64,000 bases of DNA from Deferribacteres bacterium (GCA_020633675.1 JACKDE010000002.1:558001-622000); one strand, 5' to 3'. Positions 9,275 to 18,731 are shown, counted from the stretch's first letter. Program-made: numbers and translations. The notes: a model not told the origin generated them from the sequence alone.

Positions 9275-10669
9275 TCAAATGGCTGGTTTGTTGGCACGCC
9301 AGCCGCCGAAAACGGATTCGAGATATCCGGCAGCGGCCAAAACAAGATCTTCCCGCCACGGTGCCGCGACAATTTGTATGCCAATTGGCTCGCCTTCAGT
9401 GGTTTTGCCGATACAGACAACCGCTGCCGGCCATCCTGTTAGATTGTACACGATGGTGAAGGCAAAGCCTGCACGATAGGGTGGCTTTTTGCTGCTGCCG
9501 TGTACGAAAGCCGGGTGGCTGTGCACAGGACAAAGGATCACATCGTGCTGGCGCATAAAGGCCAGCATCTCGGCGCGAAAGTGATCCCAGCGTGCCAGCA
9601 ATGCGGCAAAAGCACGACCGGATTTGGCTGTGCTGCGGGTCTGGTGCGCCCAATCCAGAAACGGATGGTTTCGGTCTGTACCAGCGGTAGTCAGCAGCTC
9701 GCGCACCCAGGCATTGCCGTCGGCGTGAAAAAGCTGATAATAAAGTTCGTAGGCATTCGGCAGGCATGCTGGCGCAGCCGGTGCAACTCGCGCTCCGGTT
9801 TCTTCCAAAGCAATGGCAGCTTGCTCTATCTTTTCGGTGATCTCCGGATGTGCCTGCACCTCGCCAATGGCGCTATAAAAGGCAATGCGCAAAGTGCTGA
9901 TTTCAACTTTGGATGGTACAGGCAGCGTTATGTCGACTGTGTGCGGATCGCAACCGTCCGGCCCGGCAATGATCGGCAGCAGCAGGGCGAGATCGTCGAC
10001 GGTGCGCGCCAACGGGCCGACATGTGTGAGTGCCTGCAAAAAGCCGAGCGCCGAAATGATGTGTCCGGTGCGCGGTACCCGACCCTGGGTTGGCTTGAGA
10101 CCTGCAATCCCGCAAAAGTGCGCTGGCAAACGGATGCTGCCCCCTGTGTCACTGCCGATATCGAATGACGCACCGCCTGCAGCGATGATGGCCGCGGCAC
10201 CACCGCTGCTGCCGCCTGCTGACAACCAAGTGTTATGCGGGTTGGCGGTTCGCCCATAAACAAGATTGTCGGTTTCGTAGGCGATGGTCAGCTCCGGCGT
10301 GTTGCTTTTGCCAAGCAAAATGGCGCCTGCCTTGCGCAGCCGCGCCACCACGATGGCATCCTCCGTCGGGACAAACTTCGCGCGCCCGAGTGTCCCGGCT
10401 GATGAAATGAGATCGCGGCAGTCAAACGAATCTTTAATGGTCATCGGAATGCCATGCAGTGGGCCAATCGACTGTCCATGCGCCAGGGCGATATCTGCCT
10501 GTTCTGCTTCCAGCAAAGCCGCCTGCGCCCGCAATTGCACTACCGCGTTAAGTCGCGGATTGACTTGTTCGATGCGATTAAGGTGCGCTTGCACTATTTC
10601 CTTACAGGAAACTGATTTAGTGCGAATCAAACGGGCAAGCTCTGCGATTGAGCACGCACACATATTCAT
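9275..10669 (-). CDS. Amidase, amidase-signature family
   Basis: 464 residues. The amidase signature is intact: catalytic Lys in GIPMTIKDSFD (about residue 79), the cis-Ser in AGGSSGGAAAIIAAGG (about 154) and the nucleophile Ser in DIGSDTGGSIRLPAHFCGIAGLKPT (about 178). The family hydrolyses carboxamides and includes GatA, fatty-acid amide hydrolases and 6-aminohexanoate hydrolases. There is no gatC or gatB beside it, and it stands behind an OsmC gene with a 35-base gap, so it is more likely a stand-alone amidase than the glutaminyl-tRNA amidotransferase subunit. The substrate is unknown. Confidence 0.9.
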   Translation of the reverse strand: MNMCACSIAELARLIRTKSVSCKEIVQAHLNRIEQVNPRLNAVVQLRAQAALLEAEQADIALAHGQSIGPLHGIPMTIKDSFDCRDLISSAGTLGRAKFVPTEDAIVVARLRKAGAILLGKSNTPELTIAYETDNLVYGRTANPHNTWLSAGGSSGGAAAIIAAGGASFDIGSDTGGSIRLPAHFCGIAGLKPTQGRVPRTGHIISALGFLQALTHVGPLARTVDDLALLLPIIAGPDGCDPHTVDITLPVPSKVEISTLRIAFYSAIGEVQAHPEITEKIEQAAIALEETGARVAPAAPACLPNAYELYYQLFHADGNAWVRELLTTAGTDRNHPFLDWAHQTRSTAKSGRAFAALLARWDHFRAEMLAFMRQHDVILCPVHSHPAFVHGSSKKPPYRAGFAFTIVYNLTGWPAAVVCIGKTTEGEPIGIQIVAAPWREDLVLAAAGYLESVFGGWRANKPAI

Positions 10670-10704
10670 AAAGCATCCAATCTACTACGCCGCCGCAGGT
10701 GGAT

Positions 10705-11127
10705 TCAATTGCTTTCACGCAGTTCGATGGTGTAGGAAATATCGGCTGTTTTATCCAGCATGGCGGACACCGAGCAGTACTTGTTTTTGGATAACTCAAT
10801 GGCGTCACGTACAGCTTTTTCGGAGATGTCTTTGCCTTCAACGATATATTTCATGCGGATGACCGTGTACACTTTTGGGTGTTGGTCAGCGCGTTCTGCC
10901 TCCACATCGATGTGAAAACCGGAAAAATTGACACGCTTTTTTTGCAAAATCGAAACCACATCCATGCCGCTGCAGCCGGCCAGTGCCATCAGCACCATTT
11001 CCATCGGGCCGTTGCCGGCGCCATAACCACCACCATTCGGCGAAGTGTCGACGACTATCGCATGATTCGATTCTGCTTGTGAAATAAATTGCAGTCCTTT
11101 GATCCAGGACAGGGATGCTTTTTTCAT
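10705..11127 (-). CDS. OsmC/Ohr-family peroxiredoxin-like protein
   Basis: 140 residues, the usual length of the family. The two conserved cysteines are in LMALAGCSGMDVVSIL (about residue 52) and LSKNKYCSVSAML (about 117), and NGPMEMVLMALAGC is the typical central-helix sequence. Family members reduce organic hydroperoxides or act as YhfA-like thiol proteins. The start ATG at 11127 has AAGGAGC about 8 bases upstream. It precedes the amidase on the same strand with a 35-base gap, so they probably form a two-gene operon. Confidence 0.9.
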   Translation of the reverse strand: MKKASLSWIKGLQFISQAESNHAIVVDTSPNGGGYGAGNGPMEMVLMALAGCSGMDVVSILQKKRVNFSGFHIDVEAERADQHPKVYTVIRMKYIVEGKDISEKAVRDAIELSKNKYCSVSAMLDKTADISYTIELRESN

Positions 11128-11410
11128 CGGTATCAGCTCCTTTTAAACAAATGATTTCTATGTTTTCAGCAGTTGAAAATGAGCCCCTGAGCGTCTTCCA
11201 CAGAGCTCAAAATGAGGAATGCGTAAGCTTGTGTGGCCATTTTGCCAGGGCCAAAAAGAACAATACAGAAAAGGGGGATTTTTGCCGGTTGGATGAGTCC
11301 ATCAAGAACAAACGCATTCGTAAAGATATCAACTGTTTATCGTATCAATGCCGGCTTGGCGCAGGGATGCCATTGCACATGTTTTTTAAAATTGGTTTTT
11401 GTACGCGTAT

Positions 11411-13849
11411 CTATCGAAAAAAGAGCGGAAAGCGCTGCGGTGCGGATTCGTGCAGCAACTCGTAAACGGTTTCAAAAATCGTCTCAACATTCGGCTTTGA
11501 CCAGTAGTCGCCATCGGAACCGTAAGCTGGCCGATGTGGCTTGCCCGGCAGTGTCAACGGCTTGGAGTCGAGCCATTGATAGCCACCTTGCTGCTCCAGC
11601 ACCTGCTGCAGCATGTAGGCGGTTGTACCACCCGGCACGTCTTCATCGATGAAGGCGATGCGGTTGGTTTTCTTAAGCGATTCGACGATCACGCCACGCA
11701 GATCGAATGGCAGCAAGGTCTGCACATCGATCACTTCTGCTTCAATGCCACACGATGCCAGCACCTCGGCCGCGTCAAGTGCGATTTTGCAGCATGCGCC
11801 ATAGGTCACCAGTGTGATGTCCGAGCCTTCACGCAGCACTTCCGGCACCCCAAGCGGGGCTGTGAAGTCGCCGATGTTGTCCGGCATGGTTTCTTTTAAA
11901 CGATAGGCATTCAGCACTTCGATGATGATACCCGGCTCGTCGGCTTGCAGCATCGTGTTGTAAAAACCAGCCGCTTGCACCATATTGCGCGGAACCATCA
12001 CATGCATGCCACGCAACAGGCCGACAATGCCGGACATCGGCGAGCCGGAATGCCAGACGCCTTCAAGTCGGTGGCCGCGCGTGCGAATGATAACAGGCGC
12101 TTTTTGGCCACCTTTGGTGCGCCAGTGCAGCGTGGACAGATCGTCCGAGAGAATCTGCAATGCATAGAGCAGGTAGTCGAGGTACTGGATTTCCGCGATG
12201 GGCCGCAGTCCACGCATGGCCATGCCGATTGCTTGTCCGACTATGGTGCATTCACGGATGCCGGTGTCGGTCACCCGCAGCATGCCGTATTTTTCCTGCA
12301 TGCCTTTCATACCCTGGTTGACGTCGCCGAGCTGGCCGACATCTTCCCCGAAAGCCACAATGCGGGGATCTCTGGCAAAGGCGGCATCGAAACAGGCATT
12401 GAGCACTTCGAAGCCGGTCTTTTTCTGCGACCGATCGCTGTATTTGGGTGCGATCTCCGGTACTTTGAGCGCAGATTCCGTGGATTCGCTATGCAACTTT
12501 GAGCTGAAACGTTCTTCACCCTGATCATTCAGTGCATGGCGAAACGCGATCAATTTTTGTACTGAAGGCAAATGCTCATCCTTCACTGTCAACAGAACCT
12601 GTCGGATCGCAGCCAGAATATCGCGCCGCCACGGGTACGGAATGCTGGTCAAGTTCTGCCTGATTTGCGCGATGGCGGCGCCATGCTGGGATGCTTTTGC
12701 GACGCCCTCGATGAGCGCCAGAGCTTCATCGATCTCTTTGCGGACAGGCAAAATATAAGCTTGCCAGGCTTTGTCGCGGATGGACACCACGGTTTTTTTG
12801 TCTTCTTTTTCGAGCAACTCCAAATCTTTTGCTGTGGCAACGCCCTCACGCGTGATCCACTCGCGCATTTTTTTCAAACAATCGTGTTCGCGTTCCCATT
12901 CCAGCCGTGATCGCGATTTATAACGTTCATGGCTGCCGGAAGTGGAGTGCCCTTGGGGCTGAGTGATTTCGATGACGTGAATAATGGAGGGAATGTGCTC
13001 TTTGCGGGTCAGCGCAGTCGCATTTTGGTAAGCCTGCACCAGCGCCGGGTAATCCCACCCGCGCACCGTGACGATTTCAATGCCCTGTTTTTGCCTGCCT
13101 TTGCGCTTGAAACCGGATAGCAATTCGGAAAGGTCGCCTTTGGTCAATTGATACTCGTTCGAAACGGAGATGCCATAATTGTCGTCCCAAATCGACAGGC
13201 AGACCGGCGCACGCAGCACGCCAATGGCATTGATCGACTCCCAAAACATGCCTTCCGCGCAGGTGGCATTGCCAATGGTGCCAAAAGCGATTTCATTGCC
13301 GTTTTGCGAAAAATGTTTCATTTTTTTGAGCTCAGCCAGCTCACGATAAAGCCGCGAGGCATAAGCAAGGCCAACGAGTCGCGGCATTTGCGAGCCGGTT
13401 GGCGAGAGATCGGCAGAACTGTTGTACATCTCAGCGAGAGTCTTCCAGGAACCATCGGCATTCAGGCTGCGGGTGGCGAAATGGCAGTTCATCTGGCGGC
13501 CGCCGGTCGCGGGTTCCGCCGAGAGATCAGCATGCGCATAAAGCTGTGCAAACCATTCTTCTATCGTGAGCACACCCAGCGCAAACATCAGGGTCTGATC
13601 GCGGTAGTAGCCCGAACGAAAATCGCCTTTTTGAAAAGAGCGCGCCATGGCAACTTGAGGCACTTCTTTGCCATCGCCAAAAATACCGAACTTGGCTTTG
13701 CCACCCATCACCTCTTTGCGGCCGATCAGGCTAACTTGTCGGCTTCTGAAAGCAAGACGGTAATCTTCGATGATGTCCTGCTCGCTGAGCTTGAGCGATG
13801 AAGCACTCGCGATTTTGTTATTGGTCTTTCTCTCGTCCACCTCAATCAT
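11411..13849 (-). CDS. Fused 2-oxoacid dehydrogenase E1 (alpha and beta subunits in one chain)
   Basis: 812 residues from ATG 13849, chosen because GGGAG lies 7 bases upstream; the frame is open further upstream but that part looks non-coding. The N-terminal half is an E1 alpha domain with the ThDP/Mg region GTIGNATCAEGMFWESIN...DDNYGIS. The C-terminal half is the E1 beta domain, with FGEDVGQLGDVNQGMKG, ECTIVGQAIGMAMRGLRPIAEIQ and VTYGACCKIALDAAEVL. Such fusions are common in Bacteroidota and serve branched-chain or pyruvate-type dehydrogenase complexes, giving acyl groups to lipoyl-E2. No E2 or E3 gene is adjacent. The exact 2-oxoacid is uncertain. It is transcribed divergently from the symporter at 14225. 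Confidence 0.9.
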   Translation of the reverse strand: MIEVDERKTNNKIASASSLKLSEQDIIEDYRLAFRSRQVSLIGRKEVMGGKAKFGIFGDGKEVPQVAMARSFQKGDFRSGYYRDQTLMFALGVLTIEEWFAQLYAHADLSAEPATGGRQMNCHFATRSLNADGSWKTLAEMYNSSADLSPTGSQMPRLVGLAYASRLYRELAELKKMKHFSQNGNEIAFGTIGNATCAEGMFWESINAIGVLRAPVCLSIWDDNYGISVSNEYQLTKGDLSELLSGFKRKGRQKQGIEIVTVRGWDYPALVQAYQNATALTRKEHIPSIIHVIEITQPQGHSTSGSHERYKSRSRLEWEREHDCLKKMREWITREGVATAKDLELLEKEDKKTVVSIRDKAWQAYILPVRKEIDEALALIEGVAKASQHGAAIAQIRQNLTSIPYPWRRDILAAIRQVLLTVKDEHLPSVQKLIAFRHALNDQGEERFSSKLHSESTESALKVPEIAPKYSDRSQKKTGFEVLNACFDAAFARDPRIVAFGEDVGQLGDVNQGMKGMQEKYGMLRVTDTGIRECTIVGQAIGMAMRGLRPIAEIQYLDYLLYALQILSDDLSTLHWRTKGGQKAPVIIRTRGHRLEGVWHSGSPMSGIVGLLRGMHVMVPRNMVQAAGFYNTMLQADEPGIIIEVLNAYRLKETMPDNIGDFTAPLGVPEVLREGSDITLVTYGACCKIALDAAEVLASCGIEAEVIDVQTLLPFDLRGVIVESLKKTNRIAFIDEDVPGGTTAYMLQQVLEQQGGYQWLDSKPLTLPGKPHRPAYGSDGDYWSKPNVETIFETVYELLHESAPQRFPLFFR

Positions 13850-14224
13850 CCCGGCTCTCCCTTTGATCTGTTTATTGAGCACACACTGCATGTTCTCCCC
13901 GGAGAACGCAGGTGGTCGAAAAATCAATGCGGCGAGGTGAAATTGACCTGCTGGCCAGGCGCAATACGCAAAACCAGCAGCGAATTCCATCTCTTTTAAA
14001 CTGGCTTTTCCCTTCAAAACAGACGCAAAAAAATAAAATATACTCGTTCAGCGACTAAATCACAAGCCAAAACTCGATCAGACATTGCGAAGCGGTTTGA
14101 TGGATTCGCACCATTTTGCTTGCTGATGAGGCAATTTACCGCTATTATCGAAGCCGTTGCTGATCACATTCTGACCGCAAACAAAACACAAAAGCACTCG
14201 ATACAGACCGAATCGGAGCGATGT
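13850..14224. other. Divergent intergenic region between E1 and the symporter
   Basis: 375 bases holding the two divergent starts. The minus strand carries a candidate sigma70 promoter (listed separately). The plus strand ends with GGAG 6 bases before the symporter ATG. Reading frames of the flanking genes stay open into this region, but codon quality falls off and better starts exist. Confidence 0.45.
14037..14065 (-). promoter_or_regulatory. Candidate sigma70-type promoter for the E1 gene
   Basis: On the minus strand TTGTGA (14065-14060) and TATATT (14042-14037) are separated by exactly 17 bases. It would give a leader of about 180 bases before ATG 13849. The match is good but unsupported by other data. 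Confidence 0.4.
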
Positions 14225-15775
14225 ATGCAGACTTCCGTGACAGATGCGCTGAGCCGCACCAATTTTACTGGCTGGGACTGGCTCATCGTTTTCCTTTATT
14301 TGAGCATTTCGATCATCATCGGCATGCGCATGCGCAAGTACATTTTCAGTATGACCGACTACATCGGCGCCGGCCGGGCAATCGGCACCGCGCTGGGCGT
14401 CGCCACCATGACCGGCACGGAAATGGGGCTGGTGACCGTCATGTACAGCGCGCAGAAAGGCTTTACCGGAGGCTTCGCGGCGTTTCATATCGCGCTCGTG
14501 GCTGGATTCGTGACGCTGCTGGTTGGCCTGTCCGGATTTATCGTCGCCAAGCTGCGCGAACTCGAAGTACTGACGATTCCTGAATTTTATGAAAAACGCT
14601 TCGGGCGTCGCACCCGTATTCTCGGTGGTATTATGTTGGCGCTCGGTGGCATCCTGAACATGGGATTGTTCCTGAAAGTCGGCTCGATTTTTATTGTTGG
14701 TGTAACCGGTATGTCGGATCAGGGTTGGGCCTTGCCGACCGTGATGATTGTGCTGTTAACATTGGTGCTGATTTACACTGTGATGGGCGGCATGCTGTCG
14801 GTGGTGATTACAGATTATATTCAGTTTGTGGTGCTTTCGTTCGGTTTGCTGGTCGCGGTTTTTTTTGTGGTGGCAAGCCTGGGTTGGCAATCGCTGTTTA
14901 CCAATATCGCTGCGAATATGGGGGAGGCCGGCTTCAACCCGCTGGTCGAGACTGCGGGATTTGGCTGGGAATATGTGATATGGATGATGATCACCGCCGG
15001 CCTGGTGAGCTGCGCCATCTGGCCGACGGCCGTGGCGCGTGCACTCGCGGCTGAATCGCCTCAAGTGGTCAAGCAGCAATACAAATGGTCTTCGCTCAGT
15101 TTTATGATCCGGTTCATGATTCCCAATTTTCTCGGAATTTCAGCATTTGTTTATATCATGACCGCCGCACCGGATTTGCGCGAACTGTTTTTTCCGGCAG
15201 AAAACGGCGCCACGCCGATGAACAATCTCTACGCCATGCCCATCATGCTCGGACGGGTATTGCCTGCCGGTATTATCGGCCTGATTTCGGCAGCGATGAT
15301 CGCGGCTTTTATGTCCACCCACGATAGCTATTTGCTGACCTGGAGTTCGGTGATCACCCAGGATATCATCGCACCGCTGCGCGGGGAAAAGCTGGCGCCA
15401 ACAACACGCATCAAGCTCACGCGCATCATCATCGTCGTGATCGGCCTTTATATTCTGTACTGGGGCCTGATCTACAAAGGCCGCGACGACATTTGGGATT
15501 ATATGGCTGTGACCGGCGCGATCTATTTTACCGGCGCGCTGGCCGTACTGATCGGCGGGCTGTACTGGAAAAAAGCCAGCTCCACCGGGGCGTTTTTGGC
15601 CTTGCTCAGCGGCATGACCGCGATTTTCGGACTCGGGCCGGTGCAGCAACTGGTCGGCATCGAAGGCGTGTCTGGCGCGCGCGTCGGCCTGCTGAGTGTA
15701 GTGCTCACCATGCTGGTGATGATTGTAGCCTCGCTGGTCTGGCCGGACAAGGATAAGGCTGCCATCAATAATTAG
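14225..15775 (+). CDS. Sodium:solute symporter (SSS family)
   Basis: 516 residues from ATG 14225, supported by GGAG 6 bases upstream; the frame is open further upstream without a good start. About 13 hydrophobic helices. SSS hallmarks include LIVFLYLSISIIIGMR in the first helix, DYIGAGRAIGTALGVATMTGTEMG, ELEVLTIPEFYEKRFGRRTR (the conserved T.PE...RFG segment) and AAMIAAFMSTHDSYLLTWSSVITQDI (sodium-site helix). It should couple Na+ entry to uptake of a small solute such as a sugar, amino or carboxylic acid; the substrate cannot be told. The 47-residue membrane protein at 16062 lies 286 bases downstream on the same strand and could be an accessory. Confidence 0.92.
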   Translation: MQTSVTDALSRTNFTGWDWLIVFLYLSISIIIGMRMRKYIFSMTDYIGAGRAIGTALGVATMTGTEMGLVTVMYSAQKGFTGGFAAFHIALVAGFVTLLVGLSGFIVAKLRELEVLTIPEFYEKRFGRRTRILGGIMLALGGILNMGLFLKVGSIFIVGVTGMSDQGWALPTVMIVLLTLVLIYTVMGGMLSVVITDYIQFVVLSFGLLVAVFFVVASLGWQSLFTNIAANMGEAGFNPLVETAGFGWEYVIWMMITAGLVSCAIWPTAVARALAAESPQVVKQQYKWSSLSFMIRFMIPNFLGISAFVYIMTAAPDLRELFFPAENGATPMNNLYAMPIMLGRVLPAGIIGLISAAMIAAFMSTHDSYLLTWSSVITQDIIAPLRGEKLAPTTRIKLTRIIIVVIGLYILYWGLIYKGRDDIWDYMAVTGAIYFTGALAVLIGGLYWKKASSTGAFLALLSGMTAIFGLGPVQQLVGIEGVSGARVGLLSVVLTMLVMIVASLVWPDKDKAAINN

Positions 15776-15862
15776 AGTGTACAGCAATTGTTAACAGAGC
15801 GAGGACAAGGGGAGTGACGCCGTCCCCAAATGCAGGATTTGTAAACTATGATACAATGTGCA

Positions 15863-15890
15863 GTAGGGGCATGGCGCGCAATGCCCCTAC
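15863..15890. repeat. REP-like palindrome
   Basis: Stem GTAGGGGCAT (15863-15872) with ATGCCCCTAC (15881-15890), 8-base loop GGCGCGCA. The arm GTAGGGGCA is closely related to the palindromes at 20568 and 22251 in the restriction locus, so it is probably another member of the same family, here in an intergenic position. Confidence 0.75.
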
Positions 15891-16061
15891 ATGCAGACAC
15901 ACCGATTCGCAATATCTTGCTTTAGAACAACCTTTTGTCAAAATGAATTTTGACACTCCTGATCCTGCTTCTCTTACATTTTTGCCTGGCACTTCAGGAT
16001 TTTTCTTTTAGGGCTGAACAATTCGTGCTGGCGTGTGTACAAACTTACATTTGGAGAAACA

Positions 16062-16205
16062 ATGGCATTTTGGATGATTTTTTGGAAGGCCGTCTTCATT
16101 ATTACGGTATCGATGTTTGCTTTCCTGGCTGTGTGGGTCACGATCAAAGGCTACAGCGATATCAAAACCTTGCTGCTCAAAGTCGATGAAAGCCATCGGG
16201 AGTAG
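16062..16205 (+). CDS. 47-residue single-helix membrane protein, probable transporter accessory
   Basis: ATG 16062 with GGAG 5 bases upstream, TAG 16203-16205. The sequence begins MAFWMIFWKAVFIITVSMFA and continues with a hydrophobic segment to about residue 28, then VTIKGYSDIKTLLLKVDES, a charged amphipathic tail. One transmembrane helix and a cytoplasmic tail fit the small proteins often encoded next to sodium symporters. It lies between the SSS symporter and the OPT transporter on the same strand. The assignment as transporter subunit rests on size, topology and position only. Confidence 0.65.
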   Translation: MAFWMIFWKAVFIITVSMFAFLAVWVTIKGYSDIKTLLLKVDESHRE

Positions 16206-16370
16206 CCACACTTTTGGCATTTCCGGAGAACAAACAGTCTGTTTTAGCCGTGAAAATTTGCAAGATTCGTGGCGAGATTTCTGAAAATCACCGCACGTTT
16301 CCAATCGACAATCGTATACTATTTCTTTCTCGCATGTGAATTCATCAAACCATCAAATTTGAGTTACACT

Positions 16371-18113
16371 GTGCCGACTCCCAACCCAACTCCCCCAATA
16401 GAAAAGCCGGGTTTTACCACCCGGGCCGCCATCATTGCCATCTTTCTCACCCTGTTTTTGCTCGGCAGCTCATCGTACATCGCCATTAAACTGGGGGTTG
16501 TGCCATGGCCGATCATTTTTTCCGTGATCGTCTCGGGCGGCATTATCAAAGTGCTGAGTCGCGGCCGGGCAGTCGATATGCACGAAATCAACGTTGCGCA
16601 GGCAGGCGCCAGTATCGGCGGACTGGTGTCGGCCGGCGTCATTTTTACCATTCCCGGCATCATCTATCTCAACCAAACGCGCGGTTTGCACATCCCGTGG
16701 CCCGATCCATATCTGCTGGCATTAGGGACGATCGTCGCCGGATTGTTAGGCGTGCTGCTGTCGGTGCCGCTCAAAACCACCTTCGTCGACCAGGAGAAGC
16801 TGCCTTATCCGTCTGGCATGGCGGGTGCGGAGCTGCTGAAATTGGGCAAAACCGGCGGCAAAATGCTGTTCGCCGTGACCGTCATCGGGGCGCTGGCGGC
16901 GATTTTTGCGCTGCTGCGCGATCTCTATTTTCCGGCGGGTTGGGCACTCACCGGGCTGGCGGCGGCAGGCTTTTTCATTACGCTTTACCCGCTACCGATG
17001 GCCATTGGCAGCGGCTACATTCTCGGCGAAAAAGCCAGTTTGTCGTGGTTCGGCGGCGCGGTGATCGGCTGGCTGCTGATCGTGCCGATCCTGTTCAACA
17101 ACGGCTTTGACGCCGAGGCCTCGCGGCAACTTGTGCAAAATCTCGGCATGGGACTGGTGCTCGGCTCGGGCATCGGCTTTTTCATCGGCTATATCGTACC
17201 GCGCGTCAAAAGCATTTTTCTGCCGGTTTTCCAGAATTCCGGAAAAATGAAGCTGCTCTATCCGCTCTACTCGCTGATCTCGATCATCGCGCTGGTGGTG
17301 ATGCAGGTGCCGCTGCTGGCTGCCGTGCTGGCGGTGCTGTTCGTGTGGATGATGGTGGCGGTGGCGGCGCGCATGACCGGCGAAACCAATATCGACCCGC
17401 TCGAGCAATTCGGTATTTTCGTCGGGCTGGTGATTGCGCTGGTGTATTCGCTGCTGCAACTGGAACTGAGCATGTCGTCGTCGTTCATCATTGTGATGTT
17501 TGTGAGCGTGGCGTGCGCGATTGCCGGCGATGCCGGCCACGATTACAAGTCCGCAGCCATTGTCGGCACGCGCTTTCGGGATATTGTGAAAATCGATTTG
17601 ATCACGGTGGTAGTGGCCGGTGCGGCCGCGCCGTTTGTGCTGGAGCTGATCCGCACTGGCTTTGCCGATACGCTGTTTACCCAGGAAACGCCGGCCCCGC
17701 AAGCACAACTGGTGGCGGGCAGCATTTTCGGCTTCACCTATCCGAAAGTGTTCATCGCCGGATTTGTGATCGCTTTTGTGTTCGAAATGGTCAACCTGTT
17801 TTTGCCGCCGCGATTGCAAAACAAAGCGCTGCTGATGCCGCTCGGTATCGGCCTGTTTTTGGGCTTGCGCATGGCCATTCCGCTGGCCATCGGCGCGCTG
17901 ATCAAAATCATCATCGATAAAAAATATGGCGATCAGTACCACACCGGGATTTTGGTGGCGGCGGGCATTATGGGCGGGGAGGGCATTGCCGGCTTTTTAG
18001 CGGCAGGCCTGACCACCGCCGGGCTGGCGTTCGCGACCGGCGTGTATATTTTGCTGATACCCTTCACACTGCTGGCGATTTTGGCGGCGGTGCTGTATTG
18101 GAGGCGTTCATGA
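16371..18113 (+). CDS. Oligopeptide transporter, OPT family
   Basis: 580 residues from GTG 16371 (VPTPNPTPPIEKPGF); the start is uncertain because no Shine-Dalgarno is obvious and the frame is open from 16269. The chain has about 15 membrane segments. Family signatures include GSSSYIAIKLGVVPWPIIFSVIV, QAGASIGGLVSAGVIFTIPG, the SGMAGAELLK region, TGETNIDPLEQFGIF and CAIAGDAGHDYKSA. Bacterial OPT proteins import small peptides or metal chelates with protons. No periplasmic binding protein is adjacent, as usual for this family. The antisense frames inside it are shadows. Confidence 0.9.
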   Translation: MPTPNPTPPIEKPGFTTRAAIIAIFLTLFLLGSSSYIAIKLGVVPWPIIFSVIVSGGIIKVLSRGRAVDMHEINVAQAGASIGGLVSAGVIFTIPGIIYLNQTRGLHIPWPDPYLLALGTIVAGLLGVLLSVPLKTTFVDQEKLPYPSGMAGAELLKLGKTGGKMLFAVTVIGALAAIFALLRDLYFPAGWALTGLAAAGFFITLYPLPMAIGSGYILGEKASLSWFGGAVIGWLLIVPILFNNGFDAEASRQLVQNLGMGLVLGSGIGFFIGYIVPRVKSIFLPVFQNSGKMKLLYPLYSLISIIALVVMQVPLLAAVLAVLFVWMMVAVAARMTGETNIDPLEQFGIFVGLVIALVYSLLQLELSMSSSFIIVMFVSVACAIAGDAGHDYKSAAIVGTRFRDIVKIDLITVVVAGAAAPFVLELIRTGFADTLFTQETPAPQAQLVAGSIFGFTYPKVFIAGFVIAFVFEMVNLFLPPRLQNKALLMPLGIGLFLGLRMAIPLAIGALIKIIIDKKYGDQYHTGILVAAGIMGGEGIAGFLAAGLTTAGLAFATGVYILLIPFTLLAILAAVLYWRRS

Positions 18114-18359
18114 TGCAGCGCATCCTGTGAGTTGGAACAGACATGTCAGCGGCACCACCATAACGGGCAAAATAGACAAGATTATAAATGATGATTTTTT
18201 GGTTCTATGTTGTTTCAAGCGGGTGCACGCTCATCATGGCAACATCGATTCGATGATTGATCATGTTGAACAATTCTCTCTTGCTCTTTCTTCTCTGCGC
18301 ATCACGGCTCAACTCAGCGGTGCATCGGCGAGCTGTCTTGCAGATTTGGGTTTTACCGC

Positions 18360-18419
18360 GCAGCCGAAGCCACGCCTTCTTTTTTGCCGCAAAAAAGAAG
18401 CAAAAAACGCCTCGGCTGC
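18360..18419. repeat. Nested palindromic element
   Basis: Outer arms GCAGCCGA (18360-18367) and TCGGCTGC (18412-18419); inner arms CTTCTTTTTT (18376-18385) and AAAAAAGAAG (18391-18400) with the loop GCCGC. It could fold into a two-part hairpin. The structure looks like a mobile interspersed element, not a simple terminator. Confidence 0.6.
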
Positions 18420-18560
18420 ACGCCAAATTTCCAAGGCCGAAAAGAGAAGACAAGAGAGAAATTCTCAAATTGAAGGTGGGATTTTACCCACACAAATCGA
18501 CATAGAGCCGATTTTTTTAAGGCAAGCTGCACCCAATACTGTCCACTGAAGCCCGATTTG

Positions 18561-18645
18561 TCATTCAGGATGGAATCTATTATGACCATTATCCGGACTC
18601 TGACTCAGGTTTGGCTATCATGCAGAATAGATTCTTCCAGAATGA
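18561..18645. repeat. Interspersed inverted repeat, ATTC...GAATCT type
   Basis: TCATTC..GAATCTATT (18561-18581) is mirrored by AATAGATTC..AGAATGA (18626-18645). The ends and inner GATTCTT/AAGAATC motif resemble the element at 47546-47623, suggesting one dispersed family. Confidence 0.6.
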
Positions 18646-18731
18646 CACGGTGAATTTCCTCAATTGAACGGTATTGAGGCTGAAAAAAATAAAGCGGTCA
18701 CATCCTAAAGTGGACCAGCCGCAGCAAAAAC

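Noticed and set aside
13850..14017. N-terminal extension of the fused E1 protein
   Set aside because: The extra residues do not look like family sequence, and ATG 13849 has GGGAG at the right distance.
16992..17942. Open frame of 316 codons on the minus strand inside the OPT transporter gene
   Set aside because: It is rich in His, Gln and Arg in the pattern expected for the antisense of a membrane protein and has no ribosome site; it is a shadow.
18127..18549. Open frame of 140 codons
   Set aside because: It runs through a palindromic repeat, has no Shine-Dalgarno and no recognisable protein features.
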